64,000 nucleotides of DNA from an uncultured Microbacterium sp. (GCA_913774665.1 CAJYHN010000012.1:186001-250000); one strand, 5' to 3'. Counted from the stretch's first letter, positions 55,437 to 63,822 are shown. Notes: generated by a model not told the origin, from the letters alone. Numbers and translations are program-made.

Positions 55437-56537
55437 TCAGGCCCGCACGGCGTGCGACAGGTGGGCATCGAGGGCGCGGCGGGCTTCGACGGCATCCGTG
55501 ATCATCCGGGAGCCGGCGGCCTCGGCGGCGGTGCGCTGGATGGCCTGCTCGCCGCGGATGATCTCGAAGGGGTTCTGCCAGTGGTTCCAGTGCCAGCCCT
55601 CGTACTCGCTCGACACCGCACCGCTGTAACCGTTCTCGACCAGCAGGGTGATGAGCTCGGCGACGGGAACCGACGGCTCGTTCCCGTTCTCGTCGATGCC
55701 GAAGAACTTGCCGTGCACGTGCTTCACCCACGGCATGATCTCGAGCCAGTCGTCGACGCGCGCGGGGCCGAACAGGCCGGTGCCGTTGATGCCGAAGTCG
55801 ATGCCGAGGTCGGGGCGGCCGTGCTGATGAGCGAGGCCGATGAACCGACCGAAGCGCTGGCCGTGGTCGGTCTGGTCGGCGGGCGGGCCCTGCTCGTAGT
55901 ACTCGTCCCACAGGGCGACGACGGCGGACAGCAGCTCCTCCGAGGCTCCGCGGCGGCGATACGCCTCGATGAGCGAGGGGGCGAAGCCGGTGACGGTGGC
56001 GCCCCAGTCCATCGTGAACCCGAGGAAGGGGGACCCGACCTGCTCATACCTGTCGCGCAGCGCGAGGATGCGCGGGTGGGAGGCGTACTGGTCGGCGTGC
56101 ACCTCGAGGGCGAGCGTGACGCCGTACTCCTCGGCGATCGGGGCGAGAGCCTCCATCGAGTCGGGCGTGAGCGAGATCTGCACCCGCGCGATGGGGAAGC
56201 CGAGCTTCGCGGCCGCTGCGATCTGCTTGCGCATGTAGGCGATCAGCTCGTCCTGGTCCATCAGCCGGTCGGGGCGCAGACCGATGTCTGCGTTCACCGC
56301 GAGAGAGGTGCGCACCAGGCCCACCTCGTCGATCAGATCGGAGAATCGCCCGGCGAAGTGGTCGTCGATCTCGGGGAATCCGCGGAAGCTCGAGAAACCG
56401 ATGATCTCGAGCCCCGGACCGAAGCCCTCGGCCGCGGTCTTGCGGATCAGCTGGTCGAGGTCGTACTCGCGGCCGTGGAACGCGCGGGGGAAGCTGTAGA
56501 GCGTGACGCCCTGGAGGGGCGTGCCGAGCTCGGTCAT
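55437..56537 (-). CDS. TIM-barrel C-glycoside deglycosidase alpha-subunit-like protein, copy 3
   Basis: A 366-residue AP-endonuclease-2-type barrel. It begins TPLQGVTLYSFPRAFHGREYDLDQLIRKTAAEGFGPGLEIIGFSSFRGFPE. Likely metal ligands are Glu in LALEVHADQYASHP, Asp in LGFTMDWGATVTGF, His in VKHVHGKFFGID and Glu in AVSSEYEGWHWNHW. An insertion around 200-245 (YYEQGPPADQTDHGQRFGRFIG) would cover the active site. Its start overlaps the stop of the DUF6379 gene at 56534 (ATGA), the clearest alpha/beta pair in the window and the best candidate for a CarBC-type enzyme. Confidence 0.8.
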   Translation of the reverse strand: MTELGTPLQGVTLYSFPRAFHGREYDLDQLIRKTAAEGFGPGLEIIGFSSFRGFPEIDDHFAGRFSDLIDEVGLVRTSLAVNADIGLRPDRLMDQDELIAYMRKQIAAAAKLGFPIARVQISLTPDSMEALAPIAEEYGVTLALEVHADQYASHPRILALRDRYEQVGSPFLGFTMDWGATVTGFAPSLIEAYRRRGASEELLSAVVALWDEYYEQGPPADQTDHGQRFGRFIGLAHQHGRPDLGIDFGINGTGLFGPARVDDWLEIMPWVKHVHGKFFGIDENGNEPSVPVAELITLLVENGYSGAVSSEYEGWHWNHWQNPFEIIRGEQAIQRTAAEAAGSRMITDAVEARRALDAHLSHAVRA

Positions 56538-56941
56538 GCGCGGGCCTCCTCGACCTGGCGGACGGTCATGGTCTTGGTGTCGTGCTCCTCGATGTGGAGC
56601 ACCTGGTCGTCGGCGATGATGATGTAGGGGATGAAGAGCTCGAGGTCGACGCGCACCTCGTGCTCCCCGGCATCCGCCCCGATTTCTCCCGACAGCACGG
56701 CCGAGTCGGTGGGGAACCACCACTGCTCGGTGTTCGTCTTCATGTCGGCGAACGTGAACTCCTCGCCGTTCATCTGCCAGCGCAGCGAGGCAGCGGGAGC
56801 CTCGACGCCGTCGATGGTGAGCCTCGCGCCCGAGATGCACGATGCCGGCAGAGCGCGGTACCAGGGCAGCCGCACGTCCACCGATGTCCGCCCGTCGTGG
56901 GCGCTGAGGGTGCCCTGCTCGATGATGCGATCCGGGATCAC
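56534..56941 (-). CDS. C-glycoside deglycosidase beta-subunit-like protein (DUF6379 type), copy 3
   Basis: A 135-residue beta-sandwich protein. IPDRIIEQGTLSAHDGRTSVDVRLPWYRALPASCISGARLTIDG, EFTFADMKTNTEQWWFPTDSAVL and VRVDLELFIPYIIIADDQVLHIEEHDTKTM align with copies 1 and 2. I chose the GTG at 56941 because GAGGAGG lies five bases upstream; the open frame to 57097 crosses the promoter region and the stop of the GMC gene. It overlaps the alpha-subunit gene at 56537. The roughly 90 bases upstream are AT-richer with CTAATGT and CATAAG words, so an internal promoter is likely. Confidence 0.82.
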   Translation of the reverse strand: MIPDRIIEQGTLSAHDGRTSVDVRLPWYRALPASCISGARLTIDGVEAPAASLRWQMNGEEFTFADMKTNTEQWWFPTDSAVLSGEIGADAGEHEVRVDLELFIPYIIIADDQVLHIEEHDTKTMTVRQVEEARA

Positions 56942-57032
56942 GATGACCTCCTCGTCGGCGCGACCGGAGTCGCGGACCACTTTGTCATGATTTCTACACT
57001 CTAATGTCTGTTTCCTGCATAAGCAAGAGAAC

Positions 57033-58580
57033 TCAGGCGGATGCCGACTCCGTCGCGACCTGCTCGCGAGCGAGAACGGCAGCGATCTTGCGCGCACCCC
57101 GCACGGCGAGCGCCACCGACGTCAACGTCGGATTGCACGCCGTCGCGGTCGGGATCACGCCGTTGCCCGCGACGAAGAGATCGGGCACGCCCCACACCTC
57201 GCTGTCGATGTCGCACACGCTCGTGCCGTCGTCGGCGACGCCCATGCGCGTCGAGCCCTGGTAGTGCAGAGACGACCCGAGCGGAAGGGTGAAGGGGCGA
57301 TCGCCGACCGGGTCGCCGACGGCCTCGGCCAGACGCACGATCTCCTGACGAGCCCGTTCCACCACCTCGCGATCGTGATCGGTGAGGCGGTAGTGGATGC
57401 GGGGAGCCGGCATCCCGTAGCCGTCGGCGTGCTCCGCATCGAAGGCGACGCGGTCGTCCGCCCGCAGGTCTTTCGCGCAGAACAACCCGAGTCCCACGAT
57501 CGAGCCCGGAACCACCGGGTCGTCGTCGGCCAGGGGGATCGGCGAGGCGTCGAGCTGCATGATCTGCCCGTGGAACGGCATGTCGTCGGTGAACGGGACC
57601 CAGCTCACCCCGCTGTACTCCGCCAGCCCCGCGGTGGGGTCGTCGGCGTCGAGCAGGGGCATGTTCCGCAGCCGCGAGGCGAACACCACCTGCGCCTGGT
57701 CGTTCAGGTACCGCCCGAGAGCCTCCGGGCGCACGCCCGACGCCCACAGCAGCTGCGGGGTGCGCAGCGCGTCGGCCGCGACCACCACGAAGCGCGCCGC
57801 GATGGTGTGCTCGTCGCCCGAACGCAGGTCGCGCGCGACGACGCCCGATGCGCGGCCGCCCTCCACGAGCACCCGCACAGCCAGGGTCTCGTCGAAGAGC
57901 GCGAAGCGCGGGTTCTCGCGCGTGACTTCTCCCAGCACGACGTCCGACCCCGACCAGACCAGGCGACCGTCGTCGCGCCGGTGGGCGGCCAGCGGCATCC
58001 GCTGCACCTTCGTCGCATCGACGCGGCCTTCGTCGACCGCGGCCGAGAGGCGCTCGCGCACGATCGCCCCGAAGGGCGCGGAGTCGAAGGCGTTCGTCGT
58101 GACGCCCAGCAGACGATCGGCCTCGTCGAGGAGCTCGTCGAGGTCGGGAACGAAGGCGATGCGCTCGCTGTCGTTCGGACGCGGGCACGCGCCCGTCCAG
58201 TGCGCGGCCATGCCGCCCACGTTGCTCGACATCGCGACGACCGGGAGACCGTCCTCCCCCTCGAACGCGTACCCCTCCTCGAGCAGGAACGTGCCGGGGC
58301 GCGCCCCGCGCACGCCGGCCTTGGCGGCGCCGGGGCTGGCGACCTTCTCGCCGCGCTCGCCCGGGCCCTCCGAGGCCACCTGCGCGCGGGCCCGCTCGGC
58401 CGGGTCGGCGATGTTCTTCACGTGCGCACCGGGAGGATTCGACACCGTCGGGCCGACCTCGAGCATCGCGATCGTCGCCTCCGGCGCTCGCTCCGACAGG
58501 ATGCGCGCGTAGGCCGAGCCGGTCGGCCCGCTCCCGACGATGACGACGTCGACCGAGGTGGGGTACTGCCGGGCGCTCAT
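57033..58580 (-). CDS. GMC-family FAD oxidoreductase (C-glycoside 3-oxidase, CarA-like)
   Basis: A 515-residue flavoenzyme. The FAD motif VVIVGSGPTGSAYARIL is at 12-28. NVGGMAAHWTGACPRPND (about 125-145) is the flavin loop, and FVVVAADALRTPQLLWASG is a family hallmark. The catalytic His lies in SSLHYQGSTRMG (about 435) and Asn in ACNPTLTSVALAVRGAR (about 482). It shares the pattern of pyranose oxidase and of Microbacterium CarA, which oxidise C3 (or C2) of sugars and pass electrons to oxygen or a quinone. It lies upstream of an alpha/beta deglycosidase pair and overlaps the barrel gene at 58577 (ATGA), so it is the best candidate for the first catabolic step. Confidence 0.87.
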   Translation of the reverse strand: MSARQYPTSVDVVIVGSGPTGSAYARILSERAPEATIAMLEVGPTVSNPPGAHVKNIADPAERARAQVASEGPGERGEKVASPGAAKAGVRGARPGTFLLEEGYAFEGEDGLPVVAMSSNVGGMAAHWTGACPRPNDSERIAFVPDLDELLDEADRLLGVTTNAFDSAPFGAIVRERLSAAVDEGRVDATKVQRMPLAAHRRDDGRLVWSGSDVVLGEVTRENPRFALFDETLAVRVLVEGGRASGVVARDLRSGDEHTIAARFVVVAADALRTPQLLWASGVRPEALGRYLNDQAQVVFASRLRNMPLLDADDPTAGLAEYSGVSWVPFTDDMPFHGQIMQLDASPIPLADDDPVVPGSIVGLGLFCAKDLRADDRVAFDAEHADGYGMPAPRIHYRLTDHDREVVERARQEIVRLAEAVGDPVGDRPFTLPLGSSLHYQGSTRMGVADDGTSVCDIDSEVWGVPDLFVAGNGVIPTATACNPTLTSVALAVRGARKIAAVLAREQVATESASA

Positions 58581-59371
58581 GCGGCGCGCGCGATCTCGAC
58601 GACGTGGGCGACGGATGCCGCCGACGCGGTGGTCGGGTAGTACTCGAGGCCCACGGGGCCGTCGTAGCCGCTGTCGCGCAGCAGTCGGAAGCGCTCGTTC
58701 CAGTCGAGCTCTCCCGTGCCGGGCTCGCCGCGACCGGGGGCGTCGGCGAGCTGCACATAGTGGATGAGGTCGCCGGCGTTCGCCAGCTCGGCCTCCATGT
58801 CCTCACCCTCGACGGCCGAGTGATAGATGTCGTAGAGCACGCCGAACTGCGGCGAGGCGACGCCACGGGCGACGTAGACCCCCTCGGCCGTGCGATCCAG
58901 CAGAGAACCGGGGTGGTCGACCCGGACGTTCACGGGCTCGAGCACGAGACCGACGGCCGACCCCTCGATCTGGGCGACCGCCGTGGTGTAGATCTCGATG
59001 AGCTTGTCGAGCTGCACCTGCCGCTTCCACCCGCCGAAGCCGGTGCCGCTGCCCACGACGATGCGGGGGCATCCGAGGTCGTAGGCGATCGCCACGCCCT
59101 CGTCGAGCTTGCGGAAGAACTCGCTGTGGTCCCACGGCGGGATCATGAACTGCGTGCGGGGCTCGGCCAGCTGCGCCGTGAGCTGCACGCCGGTCTCTTC
59201 GAGCGCCGCCTTCAGCGCCGGCAGGTCCTTGGGCGTCGCCGGAGCGTCGACCCCCGTGGGACCCCACATCTCGACGGCGTCGAAGCCCGCGGCCGCCGCC
59301 GCGCGCACGCGGTCGTGATAGTCACCGGCCTCGGTGAAGAGGAGTTCGATGTTGGGAGCGAGTCGGTACAT
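58577..59371 (-). CDS. Hydroxypyruvate isomerase-like TIM barrel
   Basis: A 264-residue compact AP-endonuclease-2-type barrel of the hydroxypyruvate isomerase (Hyi)-like branch. It starts YRLAPNIELLFTEAGDYHDRVRAAAAAGFDAVEMWGPTGVD. Metal-site segments are LVLEPVNVRVDHPGSLL, GVLYDIYHSAVEGED, IHYVQLADAPGRGEPGTGELDW and VGLEYYPTTAS. The LADAPGRxEPGTGExxW stretch is diagnostic of Hyi-like enzymes, here perhaps acting on a sugar-derived keto-acid or ketose. It is downstream of the ABC permeases (94-base gap) and overlaps the GMC gene. GAAAGGA precedes the ATG at 59371. Confidence 0.88.
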   Translation of the reverse strand: MYRLAPNIELLFTEAGDYHDRVRAAAAAGFDAVEMWGPTGVDAPATPKDLPALKAALEETGVQLTAQLAEPRTQFMIPPWDHSEFFRKLDEGVAIAYDLGCPRIVVGSGTGFGGWKRQVQLDKLIEIYTTAVAQIEGSAVGLVLEPVNVRVDHPGSLLDRTAEGVYVARGVASPQFGVLYDIYHSAVEGEDMEAELANAGDLIHYVQLADAPGRGEPGTGELDWNERFRLLRDSGYDGPVGLEYYPTTASAASVAHVVEIARAA

Positions 59372-59465
59372 GGGGTGTGTCCTTTCGACTGCGGGGCGCG
59401 ACGATCGACGGATGCCGCGCTTCGCGGCATCCATCTGGGCAGGCTCAGCCCGGGATAAGAGGGGC

Positions 59466-60302
59466 TCAGCCCTTCAGGCCGCCGGCGAAGCCCTGGATGA
59501 AGCGCTTCTGGGCGAAGAGGTAGAAGGCGAGGATCGGGACCATCGAGACGATGACGATCGCGAAGATCTGGTTCCACGCCGAGACCAGCGAGCCGATGTA
59601 GTAGTACATGGCGACCGGGAGGGTCTGGTTCGCGGAGCCGCCGAGGAAGATGAGCGACGTGAAGAAGTCGTTCCACACGATGAGTCCGGCGAGGATCGCG
59701 ACGGTTCCGGTCGCGGGCGACATCAGCGGGAGCACGATCCGGAAGAAGATCTGGGTGCGGCTGGCGCCGTCGATCGTCGCCGCTTCTTCGTACTCGGTCC
59801 CGAGCCCGCGGAAGAACCCCGCGTAGAGGAAGATCGCGAGCGGCAGGAGCATGCCGGTGTAGAGGACGATCATGCCCCAGGCCGAGCCGGTGAGCCCGAG
59901 CGAGCGCGCCCCGATGTACAGCGGCACGGTGCCCAGCTGCGTGGGCAGAACGATCGCCACGAGGAAGAGGTAGTAGACCACGCGGCTCCACCGACGCGTG
60001 CTGCGGGCGATCACGTAGCCGGTGAGCGAGCCGAGCAGAACCAGGAGCACGATGCTGCCGGCGGTGATGATGATGCTGTTGATCAGCCCCACCACGACGT
60101 TCGAGTTGCCGGTGGCGGTGAGCACCTTGAGGAAGTTGCCGAAATCGGGTGCGGTCGGCGGCGCCAGGGTCGACGAGGTGATGACCTCGCGGTCCGACTT
60201 CAGCGAGGTCGTGACCAAGAAGTAGAACGGCAGCAGGAACACGAGCGCGGCGATCCAGAACAGGAACTCGCGGAGCCCCGTGAGCTTGGTGTAGCGGAAC
60301 AT
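59466..60302 (-). CDS. Carbohydrate ABC transporter permease (MalG type)
   Basis: A 278-residue inner-membrane permease with six hydrophobic spans. It starts YTKLTGLREFLFWIAALVFLLPFYFLVTTSLKSDREV. The coupling loop has the EAA motif as YEEAATIDGASRTQIFFRIVLPLMSP, and the end QKRFIQGFAGGLKG is the standard MalG-type C-terminus. It lies one base after the MalF-type permease gene. No ATPase gene is present in the window, so a shared MsmX/MalK-type ATPase from elsewhere is required. Confidence 0.93.
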   Translation of the reverse strand: MFRYTKLTGLREFLFWIAALVFLLPFYFLVTTSLKSDREVITSSTLAPPTAPDFGNFLKVLTATGNSNVVVGLINSIIITAGSIVLLVLLGSLTGYVIARSTRRWSRVVYYLFLVAIVLPTQLGTVPLYIGARSLGLTGSAWGMIVLYTGMLLPLAIFLYAGFFRGLGTEYEEAATIDGASRTQIFFRIVLPLMSPATGTVAILAGLIVWNDFFTSLIFLGGSANQTLPVAMYYYIGSLVSAWNQIFAIVIVSMVPILAFYLFAQKRFIQGFAGGLKG

Positions 60303-60303
60303 G

Positions 60304-61278
60304 TCAGTTCTCCTCCGAACGATCGGCGGTGACGCGCTGCTGGATGACCGCGAAGACCAGGATGATGAGGGTCAGCAGCAGCGCCAGGGCGGCGCCGTAG
60401 CCGAAGTTGCCGAGAGCGAACGACTGCTTGTAGACCTGCGTCGCGAGCGTCTCGGTCGCCGCGGCCGGGCCGCCGCCGGTCAGCGCCATGATCTGATCGA
60501 ACACGCGCAGCCCGTTCACGAGCCCGAGGGTGGTCGCGATCGCGACGGCGGGGCGGATCGACGGCAACGTCACGTGCCAGAAGCGCTGCCACAGGTTGGC
60601 GCCGTCGATGGCCGCGGCCTCTTCGATCTCGACCGGGACGGCGGCGAGGCCCGCCATGTAGATCACCATCGAGAAGCCGATGTTCTGCCAGACCAGCACG
60701 ATGAGGATCGTCCAGATCGCCCACGTCGGGTCGGCGATCCAGGCGCGGGCCATCGAGTCCAGGCCGATCCCGCGCAGCACGAGGTTGAGCGGTCCGTTGA
60801 AGTCGAAGATGAACTTCCAGATGTACGACGTCGCCAGCGGGCTGAGCACGACAGGCATGAAGAAGAGCGTGCGCAGGATGTACCGGCTCTTCAGCCCGCG
60901 ATTGAGGCCGAGAGCGATCCCCAGCCCCAGGATGTTGCTGAGGATCACCGACCCGAAGGCGAGGAACAGCGTGTTCCACAGCGCCCCGATCTTCGTGGGG
61001 TCCTGGAAGATCCGCGTGAAGTTGTCGAGACCGATGAGCTGGAAGGCCCCGATGCCGGTCCAGTTCGTGAAGGCGAAGAAGCCACCGACGCTCGTGGCGA
61101 CGTAGTGGATGCCGAGGACGAAGAGGGTGCCGGGCAACGCCCACCACCAGTATCCGAATTTCAGCAGGCCCTTGCGGCGCGGGGCGGGGGCCGGACGGCG
61201 GCGCCCTCTGCGCGGGGGCAGGACGACTCGTTCGGTCTCGGTGGCGGCGACCTCGCCGGCTCGGAAGGTGGTGCTCAT
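60304..61278 (-). CDS. Carbohydrate ABC transporter permease (MalF type)
   Basis: A 324-residue permease. A 40-residue Arg/Pro-rich cytoplasmic start is followed by LLKFGYWWWALPGTLFVLGIHYVATSVGGFFAFTNWTG and five more spans. The EAA loop reads IEEAAAIDGANLWQRFWHVTLPSIRPA, and LTGGGPAAATETLATQVYKQSF is the conserved periplasmic-side loop. With the MalG-type partner it forms the membrane channel of a CUT1 sugar importer. It follows the binding-protein gene by 70 bases and is followed one base later by the second permease. Confidence 0.93.
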   Translation of the reverse strand: MSTTFRAGEVAATETERVVLPPRRGRRRPAPAPRRKGLLKFGYWWWALPGTLFVLGIHYVATSVGGFFAFTNWTGIGAFQLIGLDNFTRIFQDPTKIGALWNTLFLAFGSVILSNILGLGIALGLNRGLKSRYILRTLFFMPVVLSPLATSYIWKFIFDFNGPLNLVLRGIGLDSMARAWIADPTWAIWTILIVLVWQNIGFSMVIYMAGLAAVPVEIEEAAAIDGANLWQRFWHVTLPSIRPAVAIATTLGLVNGLRVFDQIMALTGGGPAAATETLATQVYKQSFALGNFGYGAALALLLTLIILVFAVIQQRVTADRSEEN

Positions 61279-61348
61279 GGCGTCCTCGTCATCCTCGAAG
61301 GGGTGCGGCTCCGCCGCCCGGGTCCAGGGGCCCGGGCGGCGGATTCAC

Positions 61349-62638
61349 TCAGTTGCCCCAGGCCGCATCCATGTTCTTCAGCACCTGGTCGATGCTGCTC
61401 TGGCCCGTCAGCAGGCCCTGGACACCCGTCGACAGCGCGTCGTACACGGCCGGGTTCGGCCAGACGTTCGAGGGCAGGGTGGTGTACGAGCCGTTCGAGA
61501 TGTCATCGACGACCTCGGAGTAGATCGTCTTGCTCAGGTCGAGGTTCTTGTACTCCGAGATGGGGAGCAGGCCCGAGGCCTCGTAGAACTTCTCCTGGGC
61601 GTCCGGGGTGGCGAGCCACTCGAGGAACTTCTTCGCCGCGTCCTTCTTCTGGGACTTCGCGTTGATGGATGCCGCGTAGTTCGAGCTGGCGAGCACGAAG
61701 GGCTTGCCGCCGGTTGCGGGCGGGAAGGGCTGCACCTTGAAGTCGGCCTCCGCGGGAGCGGCCGCGGCGATCTCGACCGCCGAGCCCGAGGGGATGAAGC
61801 TTCCGACCGAGGTGCCCTGCGCGAGTCCGTTGGTGATGGCGTCGAAGCCGCCGCCCTCGGCGCCGGCCTGGAAGCAGCCCTTGTCCTTGAGGTCGATGAT
61901 GGTCTGCAGCGTGTCGGCCCAGCCCTTGCTCTGGGCGAAGGTGGTCTTGCCCTCGGCGCGCTCGGTGTTGAAGTTCGGGTCCGTTGCGTAGACGCGGGTC
62001 GCCGCGATGCCCTGAGCGGTGAGACCGGCGTTCGGGGCGGCGGCGCCGGCGATGGCGATCATCGACTTGCCGTCGCCCGCGAGCTTCGCGCACTCGGCGT
62101 AGAAGTCGTTCATGGTGGTGGGCCAGCTCGTGATCCCGTTCATGCCGGCTGTGCCCATGCTGGCGACGACGGCACCGATGGTGAAGTCCAACGGCTGGCC
62201 GTACGTCTTGCCGTCGAGCTCGAAGAGCGTGTCGCTCCCGGTCGGCACGAGCGAGGTCGCCGTGTCGCCGAGCGGTTCGAAGAACCCGGCCTGGGCGAGG
62301 GGGATCAGACCGCGCGAGTCACCGGCACCGGGTGCGGTGATGATGACGTCGGAAGCATTGCCCGCCTGCAGCTGCGTGCGGATGGTCTCCCCGTACTTGT
62401 CGTTCGGGGTCGGGTTCGAGGTGATGGTGACGCCGGGATTCGCCGCCATGTACTCCTTGGCGAGCGTCTCGTACGGGCTCTCGAGGTTGTTGGAGGTGGC
62501 GAAGGTGAAGGTGAAGGAGTTCGAATCGCCCCCGGCGTCTCCCGAGCCGGAGCCGGAGCAGCCGGCGAGGACGAGAGCGGCGGTGACGGGAAGAGCGAGA
62601 AGACCTGCGATCCGTGTGACACGGCGATGCTGAGTCAT
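61349..62638 (-). CDS. Extracellular solute-binding lipoprotein of a CUT1 ABC importer
   Basis: A 429-residue family 1 binding protein. The signal peptide RIAGLLALPVTAALVLAGC has the lipobox Cys27, and a Gly/Ser linker follows. FTFTFATSNNLESPYETLAKEYMAANPGVTITSNPTPNDKYGETIRTQLQAGNASDVIITAPG is the typical ligand-pocket N-lobe, and KKDAAKKFLEWLATPDAQEKFYEASGLLPI the late helix. It determines specificity of the importer; the ligand may be the glycoside or an oligosaccharide (inference). It is the first gene of the minus-strand block running to 50927 and is divergent from the LysR gene, with paired CATAAG words between them. Confidence 0.93.
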   Translation of the reverse strand: MTQHRRVTRIAGLLALPVTAALVLAGCSGSGSGDAGGDSNSFTFTFATSNNLESPYETLAKEYMAANPGVTITSNPTPNDKYGETIRTQLQAGNASDVIITAPGAGDSRGLIPLAQAGFFEPLGDTATSLVPTGSDTLFELDGKTYGQPLDFTIGAVVASMGTAGMNGITSWPTTMNDFYAECAKLAGDGKSMIAIAGAAAPNAGLTAQGIAATRVYATDPNFNTERAEGKTTFAQSKGWADTLQTIIDLKDKGCFQAGAEGGGFDAITNGLAQGTSVGSFIPSGSAVEIAAAAPAEADFKVQPFPPATGGKPFVLASSNYAASINAKSQKKDAAKKFLEWLATPDAQEKFYEASGLLPISEYKNLDLSKTIYSEVVDDISNGSYTTLPSNVWPNPAVYDALSTGVQGLLTGQSSIDQVLKNMDAAWGN

Positions 62639-62725
62639 GGCCAGCCTTTCTGACGACGTTGTCGGCGACCCCTTCGGTGGAGCGCCTGTGCTGTGTGACT
62701 CAGTATCCGTGCGATCAGTAGAAAA

Positions 62726-62757
62726 CGCACATAAGTCTTCGCGATGCAGCGCATAAG
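62726..62757. promoter_or_regulatory. Candidate LysR-type binding region
   Basis: The words GCACATAAG and GCGCATAAG repeat directly, with CATAAG at 62730 and 62752, 22 bp apart, between the divergent binding-protein and LysR genes. CATAAG also occurs at 57018 upstream of the DUF6379 gene and, inverted, at 36982. Confidence 0.45.
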
Positions 62758-62861
62758 GCGTGACCGGTGGACCCGCATCGCCCCGAGAGATGCGCCCTAG
62801 CCCGGACATAGACCGCATTGATACGATCGCCGCACAGCTTTCCCGAGCGGAGGATCACGCC

Positions 62862-63803
62862 GTGGTGACCGATCATTCGGCGCTCTCGCGCCTCGACCTC
62901 AACCTCCTGGTGGCGCTCGACGCGTTGCTCACCGAGCGCAGCGTGACGCGCGCCGCCGAGAGTCTGCACCTGAGCCAGCCCGCCCTCAGCGCCTCTCTCG
63001 CGCGCCTGCGCACGCACTTCAACGACCAGATCCTCGCGCGTCGTGGCAACACCTACGAGCTCACGCCGTTCGCCGTCCGCCTGACCGATCACACGACAAC
63101 GGCCCTCGAAGCAGCCCGACGCGTGTTCGACAGCCAGGCGTCGTGGTCGCCCGCCGAGTCGACGCGGGAATTCTCGATCTACGGCTCCGACTACGGTTTC
63201 GTCACCGTCGGCACGGTCGTCTCGCAGCTGGCGGCCGAGCAGGCGCCCGGCGTGCGGTTCCGCTACATGCTGCACAACCCCGGCATCGTAGAAGACGCCG
63301 CGAACCGCCTGCGCTCGGCCGACGCCATGGTCATCCCGCACGGCCCCGTGTCGGAGCTGCCCTACCTCGACCTCTGGCAGGACGACTGGCTCGCGGTCGT
63401 GGCCGACGACAACGACGAGGTGGGCGAGTCGCTCACGATGCAGAACCTCGCCGACCTGCCGTGGGTGCTCACCTTCCAGTCGCGTTCGGCCTTCACCTCG
63501 GCCGCCCGACAGATCCAGCAACTCGGTGTCGAACCGCACATCGAGGTGGTGCTGGAGAGCTTCCTCTCGGTGGGGCACTTCGTCAGTGGAACGCGGCGCG
63601 TGGGACTCGTGCAGTCCGCCCTCGCCCCCCACCTGCTGCGCATCGGCGGCATCCGCGTGGTCCCCCTGCCGTTCGCGGCGACGCCGATCGTCAGCGCCCT
63701 GTGGTGGCACCCTTCGCACAACCGCGATCCCGAGCACGAGTGGATGCGCGGCCTCTTCGCCGAGGCCGGTCGCGTGATCGCCGCGGGTCACGCCCCGCAG
63801 TAA
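62862..63803 (+). CDS. LysR-family transcriptional regulator (NodD-like)
   Basis: A 313-residue regulator. The N-terminal winged helix LDLNLLVALDALLTERSVTRAAESLHLSQPALSASLARLRTHFNDQILARRG (about 10-60) is closest in style to the NodD/aromatic-responsive branch. The effector domain starts near 95 (EFSIYGSDYGFVTVGTVVSQL). I chose the first of two GTGs at 62862 because GGAGG is eight bases upstream; the frame is open to 62760. It is divergent from the importer operon and is the likely activator of the catabolic genes, perhaps responding to an aromatic aglycone. That response is inference. Confidence 0.9.
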   Translation: MVTDHSALSRLDLNLLVALDALLTERSVTRAAESLHLSQPALSASLARLRTHFNDQILARRGNTYELTPFAVRLTDHTTTALEAARRVFDSQASWSPAESTREFSIYGSDYGFVTVGTVVSQLAAEQAPGVRFRYMLHNPGIVEDAANRLRSADAMVIPHGPVSELPYLDLWQDDWLAVVADDNDEVGESLTMQNLADLPWVLTFQSRSAFTSAARQIQQLGVEPHIEVVLESFLSVGHFVSGTRRVGLVQSALAPHLLRIGGIRVVPLPFAATPIVSALWWHPSHNRDPEHEWMRGLFAEAGRVIAAGHAPQ

Positions 63804-63805
63804 GA

Positions 63806-63822
63806 CGGGCGGATGCCGCCCG
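63806..63822 (+). terminator. Short hairpin after the LysR gene
   Basis: CGGGCG and CGCCCG (63806-63811, 63817-63822) with a 5-base loop, two bases beyond the stop; a second small stem (CATCAC/GTGATG) follows at 63823-63839. Confidence 0.55.
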
